From assembly GCA_002449765.1 (NCBI GenBank), contig DJXN01000014.1, positions 62,001 through 126,000 on the forward strand: 64,000 bases of DNA. Reading direction: 5' to 3'. Below the pieces are notes generated by a model. The model made no database searches. It worked only from the letters and a program-made list of their open reading frames with translations, and had not been told where the DNA came from. The DNA is from Fibrobacter sp. UBA7003. Lineage in GTDB: Bacteria; Fibrobacterota; Fibrobacteria; Fibrobacterales; Fibrobacteraceae. Positions 33,244 through 41,354 of the stretch are shown here, piece by piece (the stretch's first letter is position 1; each line of letters begins with the position of its first letter). The position numbers and the translations under genes are program-made.

Positions 33244-34476
33244 CTAATTTCTAGCGCAACGAATCGGAAGCGCAATATCCTTCTTGTATTTTGTGAAGAC
33301 GGCGTCTTTCCTTTCGCACGAGAACTGGACGCCGTAACCCTTGTCGGCCTCCTGGAACGGAGTCGATGCGGTCCAGTATTCTGCAATGCCACCGTAGTTC
33401 TGGACATGCTCGTAACCGTAGTAATCCATGTATTCCATGTGACCGCCAAGATCTGCGGTAAAATCAAACGAGTTCAGGCCGGGAATGCCTCCATGGTCGT
33501 ACCACTGTCCGTAGCATTCCATTCTTTCCCTGAGAACCCACGATGCATTTTCGAGGCCGCCAATAAGGATGAACAAGCCTTCCCATTCTTCGATTGTCGG
33601 CAGGTGCCAGCCTCTGGGGCAAATGCCTCTCAGCGTTTCGGGGAGATTGCAGTCGACCGAATCATGGCAGTTGATATCGCTGTTCTCGTAAGTGTAAATG
33701 GAATCGATGGCTGCCGCCCATTTGTAATAGCGGCCACCCGTTTCACAGCTGTCCTTGCACCAGAAATTGTTCTGCAGGCTGGGGGTCTGGACGCTATCGA
33801 TGTACCTGAGGTCTTCGGCCATCCACTTCTTGTTACCGATGGTAACATAGTAATACAGCGAACTGTCGCGCACATCGCAGAAGCTAGTCGAGGGATTAAA
33901 GGGAATGCCGCCGCAAAGAGGATATTCCTGTTCATCCTGGAGAGAAACTTCGAGTGTGTCTCCGCTGCATACGAACTTGACCCCATTCCAGGTTTTAGCA
34001 ACGGCGCAACCGCTGCCGTCATCGCCCTTTTCGCCCTTTTCACCCTTCAGCGAAGCGAGCCATTCTTCTTCCGTTCCGGTGAATCCGGCGGCAACGGCCA
34101 GTTCGTAGGCCGACTTGCCATCAGCACCGTCGTCGCCTTTGCTTCCATCGTCGCCCTTGTCGCCATCATCGCCCTTTGCGCCCTTGGCGCCATCGTCGCC
34201 TTTATCGCCCTTTTCACCTTTTTCGCCTTTTTCGCCGTCAAGGCCCTTCACTCTCACCCATTCTTCTTCGTAGCAATAATAGAGCATTGCGGAATCCGCA
34301 ACGAACATCATTTCGCCGTCTTTGTCCTTGGTGCAGTCACCGAGCTTCTCGAAAGTAGCGACAGACTCTACGCCTTTTGATTCTGTAATGGTGTCATTGC
34401 AGGCAGTAAGACAAACCATGGATGTGACAATTCCTGCTGCGAAAATTCCCCAGCATCGCTTGCTATTCCCGATCAT
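33244..34476 (-). CDS. Collagen-like FISUMP lipoprotein
   Basis: A 410-residue lipoprotein (lipobox VCLTAC, Cys at about 26). Residues about 80-125 are a collagen-like Gly-X-Y run rich in GEKGEKGDKGDDG and GDDGADGK units, with a second short run at about 145-152. A SAYELAVAAGFTGTEEEWLA motif, common in bacterial collagen-like surface proteins, sits between the two. The FISUMP domain is at about 205-410 (YYYVTIGNKKWMAEDLRY, CPRGWHLPTIEEW, ALPIRCARN). AGGAG lies 6 bp before the ATG. It combines a trimerising collagen-like stalk with a FISUMP head; a role in surface display is inference. Confidence 0.88.
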   Translation of the reverse strand: MIGNSKRCWGIFAAGIVTSMVCLTACNDTITESKGVESVATFEKLGDCTKDKDGEMMFVADSAMLYYCYEEEWVRVKGLDGEKGEKGEKGDKGDDGAKGAKGDDGDKGDDGSKGDDGADGKSAYELAVAAGFTGTEEEWLASLKGEKGEKGDDGSGCAVAKTWNGVKFVCSGDTLEVSLQDEQEYPLCGGIPFNPSTSFCDVRDSSLYYYVTIGNKKWMAEDLRYIDSVQTPSLQNNFWCKDSCETGGRYYKWAAAIDSIYTYENSDINCHDSVDCNLPETLRGICPRGWHLPTIEEWEGLFILIGGLENASWVLRERMECYGQWYDHGGIPGLNSFDFTADLGGHMEYMDYYGYEHVQNYGGIAEYWTASTPFQEADKGYGVQFSCERKDAVFTKYKKDIALPIRCARN

Positions 34477-34579
34477 CGTGTTCTCCTTTTTTGTAAACAG
34501 CAGAATTGCTTGTTTATTCTATACTACCAAATGTAATAATTTATACAAACAACAATAACTTATTATTAAAATTCATAAT

Positions 34580-34612
34580 AAAAAAAATCCCGTGGTTTTA
34601 CCCACGGGACTT
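34580..34612 (-). terminator. Terminator of rpsA
   Basis: TCCCGTGG pairs with CCACGGGA around a loop GTAAAA, followed by eight T in the minus direction. It lies about 50 bp past the rpsA stop. Confidence 0.92.
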
Positions 34613-34662
34613 TTAATGTCGCAAGCGATTGTTGTTCCCCTTATGGGGTTTGCAACGGCACC

Positions 34663-36450
34663 TTACTTGGCTTCTTCAGCAGCGGCGTCTTCGGCCGGCT
34701 TTTCAGCCTTCTTCTTGGTAGCCTTCTTCTTCGGGGCGGCAGCTTCGCCAATCGTCGTACCCGATTCACCCGGCTTGTGGGAATCCATCCAAGCCTTGAG
34801 TTCTGCGGATTCGCGGTTCTTGAAGTAGTCCACCACAGAGAGGTAGATCTTGCGGTTGTTCTGGTCGATTTCGGTCACGACAGCCGGGACTTCGTCGCCA
34901 ACCTTGAATGCATCGGCCGGAACCTTGATGTATTCAGCAGTGAGCTTGGAGACCGGGATGAAGCCTTCGATACCGTCGTTGAGTTCAACCACGACGCCGC
35001 GGTCGAGCATACGGACAATCTTGCCCTTCACTTCGGAATCCACCGGGAACGTGGTTTCGATAGAATCCCACGGGTCTTCGGTGAGGTGCTTCATGGACAG
35101 AGAAATGCGGCGCTTTTCCTTATCGACAGCGAGCACGACGCATTCGACCTTGTCGCCCTTCTTGACCATTTCGTTCGGGTGAGTGATCTTCTTGGTCCAG
35201 GACATGTCGGACACGTGAATGAGGCCATCCACACCTTCCTTGATTTCGACGAAGGCGCCGAAGGAAGCGATGTTGCGGATTTCGCCAACCACGCGGGCAC
35301 CCGGCGGAAGTTCAGTCTCGATGGAATCCCACGGATCGCTTTCGAGCTGCTTCATGCCGAGAGAGATGCGTTCTGCATCTTCTTCAACCTTGAGCACGAC
35401 GGCTTCCACTTCCTGACCCACGGAGAGGATCTTGGAGGGGTGCTTGCCATGCTGCGTCCAGGACATTTCGGAAACGTGGATGAGGCCTTCGACGCCAGAA
35501 TCCAGTTCGACGAATGCACCGTAATCGGTGATGGAAACGACCTTGCCCTTGACGATAGCGCCTTCGGGGTAGCGTTCGGCGATGTCCTTCCACGGATGCG
35601 GCTTGAGCTGCTTCATGCCGAGAGAGATGCGTTCCTTCTTGTCGTTGAAGTCGAGCACCATGACTTCGACTTCCTGGCCGAGCTGGACCATTTCGGTCGG
35701 GTGGTTGATGCGCTTGTAGCTCATGTCGGTGATGTGGAGGAGACCGTCCACGCCGCCGAGATCGATGAAGGCACCGAAGTCGGTGATGTTCTTGACGATA
35801 CCCTTGCGGACCTGGCCCTTCTCGAGAGTTTCGAGAACGTCGCCACGCTGCTTGTTGCGTTCTTCTTCGAGAACGACGCGGCGAGACACGACGATGTTGC
35901 GACGGGCCTTGTTGACCTTGATAACCTTGAGGTCGAATTCCTGGCCGATGAGAGCGTTGATGTCCGGGATCTGACGGAGGTCGATCTGGGAACCCGGGAG
36001 GAAGGCGTCGATGCCGAACAAGTCGACAACCACACCGCCCTTGATACGCTTCGTGAGCGTGCCGCGCACGACTTCGTTGTTTTCGAATGCCGCGTGGATG
36101 CGATCCCACACGCGCACGAAGTCGGCCTTCTGCTTCGAAAGGATGAGACGGCCGTCTTCATCTTCGAGCTTTTCGACAAACACTTCGATTTCGGAACCGA
36201 TTTCGAGGGAGTCGGAGTCCTTGAACTCAGCGCGGTCGATAACACCTTCGCTCTTGTAGTTCACGTCGATGAGGACTTCCTGGTCGTTCACCTGGCTGAT
36301 CTTGCCCATGACGAGCTTGCCCTGTTCGAGGCAGCCCATGCCGGCATACACGTCGGCGTTCTGCTTGCGGAAGTCCGGGGAGCATTCTCCCTGGGCGGCA
36401 AGGATTTCGGCGAGATCTTCTTGGGTTCCGAATTTGAGATTTTGAGACAT
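34663..36450 (-). CDS. rpsA: 30S ribosomal protein S1
   Basis: A 595-residue protein with six S1 RNA-binding repeats (entry motifs GKLVMGKISQVNDQEVLIDV, EVVRGTLTKRIKGGVVVDLF, GQVRKGIVKNITDFGAFIDL, GAIVKGKVVSITDYGAFVEL, ARVVGEIRNIASFGAFVEI, SEVKGKIVRMLDRGVVVEL) and a C-terminal Lys/Ala/Glu-rich tail (about 565-595). It brings mRNA to the 30S subunit. The ATG at 36450 is the standard start; an upstream in-frame TTG is less likely. No Shine-Dalgarno is visible, as is common for S1 genes, which are often autoregulated. cmk lies directly upstream. Confidence 0.96.
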   Translation of the reverse strand: MSQNLKFGTQEDLAEILAAQGECSPDFRKQNADVYAGMGCLEQGKLVMGKISQVNDQEVLIDVNYKSEGVIDRAEFKDSDSLEIGSEIEVFVEKLEDEDGRLILSKQKADFVRVWDRIHAAFENNEVVRGTLTKRIKGGVVVDLFGIDAFLPGSQIDLRQIPDINALIGQEFDLKVIKVNKARRNIVVSRRVVLEEERNKQRGDVLETLEKGQVRKGIVKNITDFGAFIDLGGVDGLLHITDMSYKRINHPTEMVQLGQEVEVMVLDFNDKKERISLGMKQLKPHPWKDIAERYPEGAIVKGKVVSITDYGAFVELDSGVEGLIHVSEMSWTQHGKHPSKILSVGQEVEAVVLKVEEDAERISLGMKQLESDPWDSIETELPPGARVVGEIRNIASFGAFVEIKEGVDGLIHVSDMSWTKKITHPNEMVKKGDKVECVVLAVDKEKRRISLSMKHLTEDPWDSIETTFPVDSEVKGKIVRMLDRGVVVELNDGIEGFIPVSKLTAEYIKVPADAFKVGDEVPAVVTEIDQNNRKIYLSVVDYFKNRESAELKAWMDSHKPGESGTTIGEAAAPKKKATKKKAEKPAEDAAAEEAK

Positions 36451-36485
36451 ATTGTTTTTTTGGTTGCGGTTCAAAGGACTCGGGG

Positions 36486-37157
36486 CTACGCCACTACACC
36501 TACGTAGTCGAGAATCTTTTGGACCTGTTGTTGGATTGAGATGTGTGTAGTGTCAATTTCGATAGCGTCGTCCGCCTTCTTGAGGGGGGCGTTCGCGCGG
36601 GAAGAATCCAGGCGGTCGCGTTCGACCAAATTTTCGAGGACTTCTTCCAGGGTAACCTTTTCGCCTTTTTCAAGGAGTTCCTTGTAGCGGCGTTCGGCGC
36701 GGACCTTCACGTCCGTCACCATGAAAAACTTGTACTTCGCGTCGGGAAAAACGACCGTGCCGATGTCGCGGCCGTCCAGGATGCAGCTCTGCTTCTTGCC
36801 GATTTCGCGCTGCTGCTTGGTCATGGCGGCACGGACGGAAGGAAGGGCGCAGTAGATGCTCACGTTGCTCGAGACCTTCATGCCGCGGATTTCGCTTTCG
36901 CGGCAAACACCGTTGATGAGGATGTGGTTTTCGGAGTCGAACCCGAGGGTGAGGTCAGAGAGCAGTTCGTCCATGGCGGGGCCTTCTTCGGCCGGCAGAC
37001 CCTTGTCGAGGGCGGCAAGCGTCACCGCGCGGTACATGGCGCCGGTATCGAGGTAGGTTATACCGAGGGTCTTCGCCACGATCTTCGCCGTGGTGCTCTT
37101 CCCGGTACCCGAACCGCCATCAAGGGCGATAACGAAATGCTCACTGGTTTTTACCAT
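36486..37157 (-). CDS. cmk: Cytidylate kinase
   Basis: A 223-residue kinase converting (d)CMP to (d)CDP. The P-loop is LDGGSGTGKSTTAKIVAKTL, then YLDTGAMYRAVTLAAL, the CMP-binding ILDGRDIGTVVFPDAKYKFF, and the lid region RAERRYKELLEKG with RDRLDSSRANAPL. The order cmk-rpsA is conserved in many bacteria. TAAATTTG ends 8 bp before the ATG with no Shine-Dalgarno, so the message may be nearly leaderless. Confidence 0.96.
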   Translation of the reverse strand: MVKTSEHFVIALDGGSGTGKSTTAKIVAKTLGITYLDTGAMYRAVTLAALDKGLPAEEGPAMDELLSDLTLGFDSENHILINGVCRESEIRGMKVSSNVSIYCALPSVRAAMTKQQREIGKKQSCILDGRDIGTVVFPDAKYKFFMVTDVKVRAERRYKELLEKGEKVTLEEVLENLVERDRLDSSRANAPLKKADDAIEIDTTHISIQQQVQKILDYVGVVA

Positions 37158-37165
37158 AGTGAGCG

Positions 37166-37196
37166 CAAATTTAGAAAAAACTACTCGTAGTCCAAG
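37166..37196 (-). promoter_or_regulatory. Promoter-like element of cmk (CTTG-N19-TAAATTTG)
   Basis: On the minus strand, CTTG is followed after exactly 19 bp by TAAATTTG. The element overlaps the last codons of the upstream lipoprotein gene. Confidence 0.55.
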
Positions 37197-37621
37197 TCGT
37201 TGAGGTAAACCGTGGCAGTATTTTCGTCGGTATCCCAGAAAATCAGCTCCGAGCCGTCCTTGTAGAAGGTCAGCTCCCAGCCGTTGTCGTAGAAGTAGTA
37301 GTAACTACCGTAGTCGTCGTGCCCCGAGGTGTACTCGTGGGTCGTATAATAGTAGCTGTAGTTGCCGTCCAAAGAGAGCGTTGCGAGATCGTCGGAATCG
37401 ATCCGGAGCGAGGCCGTATAGGCAGGGCTTATCGGAGCGGCAAGGCTGCAATCGAAAAGTCCGATGCCGTCGAACCGGCAGTCCATCACGTAGTAGTATC
37501 GGTACGAGCGGTTAAATACGGCGCCGTCCGCATCCGGGGATCCGGCGGTCCAATCGCCGCACGCCGCAAGGAGAAGGAGCGCCGTCAAGGCAAACGTCAT
37601 TTTTGCGGTAAAACGGGACAT
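37181..37621 (-). CDS. Small lipoprotein rich in Tyr
   Basis: A 146-residue lipoprotein (lipobox LLLLAAC, Cys at about 21). The mature part is rich in Tyr and Asp (RSYRYYYVMDC, NYSYYYTTHEY, YGSYYYFYDNG) with predicted beta strands, and has one pair of Cys (CRFDGIGLFDC). No family was recognised. AGGAA lies 6 bp before the ATG. The promoter of cmk overlaps its 3' end. Confidence 0.75.
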   Translation of the reverse strand: MSRFTAKMTFALTALLLLAACGDWTAGSPDADGAVFNRSYRYYYVMDCRFDGIGLFDCSLAAPISPAYTASLRIDSDDLATLSLDGNYSYYYTTHEYTSGHDDYGSYYYFYDNGWELTFYKDGSELIFWDTDENTATVYLNDLDYE

Positions 37622-37632
37622 CAAAAATTCCT

Positions 37633-37662
37633 AAAAAAATTCCCCGACGGGCGCCGGGGATT
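37633..37662 (-). terminator. Terminator between two lipoprotein genes
   Basis: TCCCCG pairs with CGGGGA, followed by seven T in the minus direction. It stops transcription from 37683-38291 just before the next lipoprotein gene. Confidence 0.88.
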
Positions 37663-37682
37663 CGTTCAAAACAAACTAACAG

Positions 37683-38291
37683 CTAGTCGTTGGATTCGTA
37701 GTCACCATTGAAGATCTGTTCTTCGGCTTCTTCCGTATTCTCGTCCTTGTATTCCTCGGGAGCCTGGAGGTCACGGGTGCTGCCGTACTTCCTCTTTTCT
37801 TCCTCGGTCAACTTGTTCGTGAACACTTCGACTTCGGGTTCAGCCTTGGCCTCTTCTTCCTCGCCCTGGAGGATCTTCTGGCCTTCTTCGAGGCGGCGCT
37901 GGATACGCTGCTTTTCCATTTCCTCGAGGTTCGTGCCTACCTTGGCCTGTTCCTCGGAAACGACGTAGCGTTCGTTGGCTTCGTCCATGGCGGCCTTGAT
38001 GCCCACCAGACGACCGTGGCCATCGACCTTGAGGCCAGCCTTACGGAGAGTGGAGAGCGGCAGGCGGCGTGCGGCGACCTGGTATTCCTGCTTGAATTCG
38101 TAACCGTCGCTGCTGATTTCGCGGGCTTCGTCCGAAGTGACATATTCGAGGGCTTCCTGCCAGCGCGAGCTCTGCACGCAAGAGGTAAAGCCTACAAGGG
38201 CGTTGTCGAGGGCTTCCGGGTCATCGGAAGTGCCGGCGCAACCGGACAACACCAGAGCAAAAAGAGCCAATCCCATCAATAACTTTTTCAT
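37683..38291 (-). CDS. Lipoprotein with coiled C-terminal half
   Basis: A 202-residue lipoprotein (lipobox LVLSGC, Cys at about 18). Residues about 28-100 form a small alpha/beta domain (FTSCVQSSRWQEALEYVTSD, YQVAARRLPLSTLRKAGLKV); residues about 110-202 are highly charged, with a likely helix EEMEKQRIQRRLEEGQKIL and an acidic tail. No family was recognised. AGGAGG lies 8 bp before the ATG. Confidence 0.75.
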   Translation of the reverse strand: MKKLLMGLALFALVLSGCAGTSDDPEALDNALVGFTSCVQSSRWQEALEYVTSDEAREISSDGYEFKQEYQVAARRLPLSTLRKAGLKVDGHGRLVGIKAAMDEANERYVVSEEQAKVGTNLEEMEKQRIQRRLEEGQKILQGEEEEAKAEPEVEVFTNKLTEEEKRKYGSTRDLQAPEEYKDENTEEAEEQIFNGDYESND

Positions 38292-38442
38292 AGAGGAAAC
38301 CTCCTAAAAAAATGATACCATTTCAAATATATAACAAATTTTTCGTAAAAAATCCAAAAAAAATCATTTTTTCACCTAACTCCGTGTCATTATTGCAGTT
38401 ACGGAGCTTTTCGGGCCCTCATTTTTCTATTTTCTCCCTATC

Positions 38443-39615
38443 ATGAGCGAAAACGCAGACATCTACCGCATCAATTCTTCCGACGGAAAAGAAATTATCC
38501 TTGTTGGCACCGCGCATATTTCGAAGACCTCCCTGGAACTAGTCCGCGAGACCATCGAAAACGAGCACCCCGACACTGTCTGCGTCGAACTGGACGAGGG
38601 CCGCCTCAAGTCCATCCAGGACCCCGACCGCTGGAAAAAGACCGACCTGAAGGAGGTCATCAAGAAAAAGCAGCTCGCGACCCTCATCGCGAACCTCGTG
38701 CTCGGGTCTTACCAGAAGAGGATGGGCGACCAGACCGGCGTGAAACCGGGTTCCGAACTCAAGGAAGCGGTCAACATAGCGAACGAAAAGCAAATTCCTC
38801 TAGTCCTCGCCGACCGCGACATCAAGATAACACTCAGGCGCACCTGGGCATGCACCCCCTGGTACCGCAAGTTCAGCCTGCTGGGCGGCCTTTTCGGGAG
38901 CATTTTCGACAAGACCGAAATCAGCGAGGAGGAACTCGCAAAAATCAAGGAGCAGGACGCCCTCAACTCCATGATGCAGGAGTTCGGCAAGACATTCCCC
39001 GAGGTGAAGCAGGTGCTCATCGACGAACGCGACCAGTTCCTTGCAAGCAAAATCAAAAATGCGGAAGGCAAGAAGATCGTGGCCGTCATCGGCGCGGGCC
39101 ACATGAGGGGCATCGCAAGCATCATCGAAGAAAACAAGGAACTCCCGAGCGAGGAATCCATCTCGGTCATCCCGAAGGGGGCTCCCATCTGGAAAATTAT
39201 CGGATGGGCCATCCCGCTCGCCATTATCGCAAGCATCATCTTCGTGGGCTACAACGCGGGCGTAGAGAAGGCTGGCGAACTGAGCCTGCAATGGGCAATG
39301 CTCACCGGCGGCGGCGCCATGCTCGGTACGATTATTGCAGGCGGGCATCCGCTCACCATTCTGGTAGCGCTGCTAGTCGCCCCGTTCACGGGACTCACTC
39401 CGCTTATCGGCGTCGGTTTCTTTACCGCGCTCACGCAAGTGTACATGAGACCGCCGCGCGTGTCCGAGATGGAAACCCTCTCCGATGACATCTGGCAGGT
39501 GAAGCGCTGGTGGAAGAACCGCGTGACCCGCGTAATCCTCTGCTTCCTGTGTCCGGGAATCCCCGCGATTATCGGGAAGATACTCGCGATATTCCAGATT
39601 TACCAGGCGTTCTAG
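38443..39615 (+). CDS. TraB/PrgY-family membrane protein
   Basis: A 390-residue protein. The N-terminal TraB domain (about 5-235) has the paired motifs IILVGTAHISKTSLELVRET and VVAVIGAGHMRGIASIIE with the conserved GTAH and GAGHMRGI, plus VCVELDEGRLKSIQ. Residues about 245-390 form three to four transmembrane helices (IIGWAIPLAIIASIIFVGY, TILVALLVAPFTGLTPLIGV, LCFLCPGIPAIIGKILAI). Such proteins are proposed metalloproteases or pheromone-shutdown factors; the role here is unknown. It converges with the next gene, and the stop codons overlap. Confidence 0.85.
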   Translation: MSENADIYRINSSDGKEIILVGTAHISKTSLELVRETIENEHPDTVCVELDEGRLKSIQDPDRWKKTDLKEVIKKKQLATLIANLVLGSYQKRMGDQTGVKPGSELKEAVNIANEKQIPLVLADRDIKITLRRTWACTPWYRKFSLLGGLFGSIFDKTEISEEELAKIKEQDALNSMMQEFGKTFPEVKQVLIDERDQFLASKIKNAEGKKIVAVIGAGHMRGIASIIEENKELPSEESISVIPKGAPIWKIIGWAIPLAIIASIIFVGYNAGVEKAGELSLQWAMLTGGGAMLGTIIAGGHPLTILVALLVAPFTGLTPLIGVGFFTALTQVYMRPPRVSEMETLSDDIWQVKRWWKNRVTRVILCFLCPGIPAIIGKILAIFQIYQAF

Positions 39616-40496
39616 AAGACGAGGCCGACGGAGAAGCCGCCGCTGATAAAGCCTTTCTTCCCGAAGTCCATTTTCCCGATTTCAGGATTTATCTCGGAAA
39701 GGTCATCCCTGAAGACTACGCCCAGCTCGACGCGGGAAAAATAGTACGACGCACCCAAAGCAATACCATAGTGATAATTGTTCACTAACATATTGTCGTC
39801 ATAGTAACCATAGCGGACGTCGTTATCCTTCAAATAACCGACATACCCGCCAAAACGCAAAATGGCGTTCCCTAACTGCAGCCCACCCTGGACCAGCGCA
39901 TCTATATTATAGACCCACCATTCCCAGATATCGTCGTAATAGCTGTCTTCGTAAGTCCACGAGCTAAGCCCCAGACCCAGGCCATATTCCACGAAGAATT
40001 TTCCTTGGCCCGAGCGCATAAAGGCCTGCACATTAGCCCCAACGCCTAAGCCATTAAAGCGAATGCGATCGGCATCGTAAAATAAGCCGTCAAGATCGAA
40101 CACAAGCCTGAACTTGTACGGTTTGAGATCTCCGGATTTTTCTGTCTTAGGCTTGGCGGAAGAAACGTCGCCTGCCGAGGACGCTCCGGATGCTCCACCT
40201 GCGGACGAAGCCGTCTGGGATGCGGGAGCAATTTTCGAGAGCAAGGAGCCAAAAATCGAGGAAGACGAAGACGAGGAAGGCGCCTCCTTGGAAGACTTCG
40301 CCTTCGATTTCGGATTCTCGGCACCATCGTAGCCGGCCGTACCATATCCCTTCTCGCCATACGCCGTCGAGCCGTAGGCCGTCGAGCCATACGCCGTCGA
40401 GCCATACGCCGTTGAACCGTAAGTACCTCGGTCTCCATAATCGTCACTCCACGCGAGACAGGCGAGGGCGAGCAAAACGAGCAATAATTTCTTCAT
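39612..40496 (-). CDS. Outer-membrane barrel protein with AYGST repeats
   Basis: A 294-residue protein with a signal peptide (MKKLLLVLLALACLAWS). The mature N-terminus carries four tandem AYGST units (about 25-46) followed by a low-complexity Ser/Lys linker (to about 100). Residues about 125-294 are beta-barrel-like (YKFRLVFDLDGLFYD, GKFFVEYGLGLGLSSWTYED, AILRFGGYVGYLKDN) and end in GGFSVGLVF, with the aromatic last residue of outer-membrane barrels. The start is the ATG at 40496, though no strong Shine-Dalgarno is seen. Its function is unknown. Confidence 0.75.
   Translation of the reverse strand: MKKLLLVLLALACLAWSDDYGDRGTYGSTAYGSTAYGSTAYGSTAYGEKGYGTAGYDGAENPKSKAKSSKEAPSSSSSSSIFGSLLSKIAPASQTASSAGGASGASSAGDVSSAKPKTEKSGDLKPYKFRLVFDLDGLFYDADRIRFNGLGVGANVQAFMRSGQGKFFVEYGLGLGLSSWTYEDSYYDDIWEWWVYNIDALVQGGLQLGNAILRFGGYVGYLKDNDVRYGYYDDNMLVNNYHYGIALGASYYFSRVELGVVFRDDLSEINPEIGKMDFGKKGFISGGFSVGLVF
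40358..40425 (-). repeat. 15-bp tandem repeat coding for AYGST
   Basis: Four copies of a 15-bp unit (GCCGTCGAGCCATAC on the plus strand, with small changes) code for AYGST x4. Since 15 is a multiple of three, unit gain or loss changes only the repeat length. Confidence 0.8.
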
Positions 40497-40511
40497 TACG
40501 CTAACAGACAA

Positions 40512-40961
40512 TTATTCTTGGTTGACGGAAGCGTCAGACGGAGTTTCGGCGGTAGAGCGCATGTCCTTGACTTCCCTCGAAGAAAGCATCTTGTAGCGGA
40601 TCGAGAGGCCCCAGTATTTGCAGGAGCATTTCTTTTCGCCATTGACGTTGTTGCAGAGTTCCTCGGCCCTGACATTGATGACGTCCTGGGCTCCGTTCCT
40701 CGGGCTCGTGACCGTTGCGTAAGTGACAAAATCCAGAACGGAACACTTGTGTTTGTCTTCCCAGGACACCGGTCCGACAATCTCGTAGGTGCTGGCGCCA
40801 TAGACGCCCATGGTAGAACTCTGCTTGTCGACGTAGCCGTACTTCTCGGTGCGGACAGGTCCTTCCTTCTTCTGGGTCTGCTGCACGGGTATCATTCCGG
40901 CGCAACCGGTCACGGCAAAAGCGACCGCAGCAATCATGGCGATATAGACGAATTTTTTCAT
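40512..40961 (-). CDS. Small lipoprotein
   Basis: A 149-residue lipoprotein (lipobox AVTGC, Cys at about 20). The mature part has the segment KYGYVDKQSSTMGVYGASTY and several Cys (KCSV, CNNVNGEKKCSCKYW), suggesting disulfides. No family was recognised. The ATG at 40961 follows CAGGAGCTC; TAAATTTG is found further upstream. It precedes the AYGST barrel gene on the same strand, 15 bp apart, so they may be co-transcribed. Confidence 0.75.
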   Translation of the reverse strand: MKKFVYIAMIAAVAFAVTGCAGMIPVQQTQKKEGPVRTEKYGYVDKQSSTMGVYGASTYEIVGPVSWEDKHKCSVLDFVTYATVTSPRNGAQDVINVRAEELCNNVNGEKKCSCKYWGLSIRYKMLSSREVKDMRSTAETPSDASVNQE

Positions 40962-41230
40962 TTTGAGCTCCTGTTTGAAAATTTTCGCGCACAAATTTAG
41001 GTTTATTTATATTAACATACAAGGGTATGGAGTTTTTTTTGTTGAGAGTGCGACAACGAGGAGAGCTATGAAAGTGTGTGATTGGAGAGAGGGATGGACT
41101 GCGCGGTCATTTCATTCCCGTGCAGCCCTTCGGGTTCTGGCCTTCGGCCAAAATCTCAGACGTCTGCGCTTCACTGCGTTCCGCAGACGTCTGTCGAACC
41201 CTCTGCGAGGGTTCGAACCGCTACCCTATG
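40962..41230. other. Non-coding region with nested palindromes beside tRNA-Ser
   Basis: No credible gene was found here. It holds a small lipoprotein promoter region (TAAATTTG near 40990) and, at 41122-41216, four hairpins: GCCC-TTC-GGGT; TGGCC-TTC-GGCCA; a perfect 12-bp repeat CAGACGTCTGCG / CGCAGACGTCTG (41157-41168 and 41182-41193); and a perfect 10-bp repeat TCGAACCCTC / GAGGGTTCGA (41194-41203 and 41207-41216). A plus-strand ORF starting at 41069 crosses these and the tRNA in antisense; it looks spurious. Confidence 0.6.
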
Positions 41231-41268
41231 AAAAAATAAGGAACCCGCAAGGGGTTCCTTATTTTTTC
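41231..41268. terminator. Terminator after tRNA-Ser
   Basis: AAAAAATAAGGAACCC and GGGTTCCTTATTTTTT form a long hairpin with A and T tracts on both sides, able to act in both directions. It starts 2 bp past the tRNA end. Confidence 0.93.
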
Positions 41269-41269
41269 A

Positions 41270-41354
41270 AGGAGAGAGAGGGATTCGAACCCTCGGACCT
41301 GTGACAGTCTCCGGATTTCGAGACCGGCCCAATCGACCACTCTGGCATCTCTCC
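41270..41354 (-). tRNA. tRNA-Ser (anticodon CGA)
   Basis: An 85-nt cloverleaf with acceptor GGAGAGA / TCTCTCC, anticodon loop CTCGAAA (anticodon CGA, read UCG), a long variable arm (GACTGTCACAGGTC) typical of Ser, and T arm GAGGG-TTCGAAT-CCCTC. CCA is not encoded. Two oddities: the base after the acceptor stem (position 73) is T, where bacterial tRNA-Ser normally has G, and the last anticodon-stem pair is T-T. Confidence 0.93.

Noticed and set aside
41069..41304. A plus-strand ORF with a good GAGGAG before its ATG, ending in REGFEPSDL.
   Set aside because: It runs antisense through the terminator and the T-arm of tRNA-Ser. Such REGFEPS-ending ORFs are a well-known artefact of tRNA-Ser genes.
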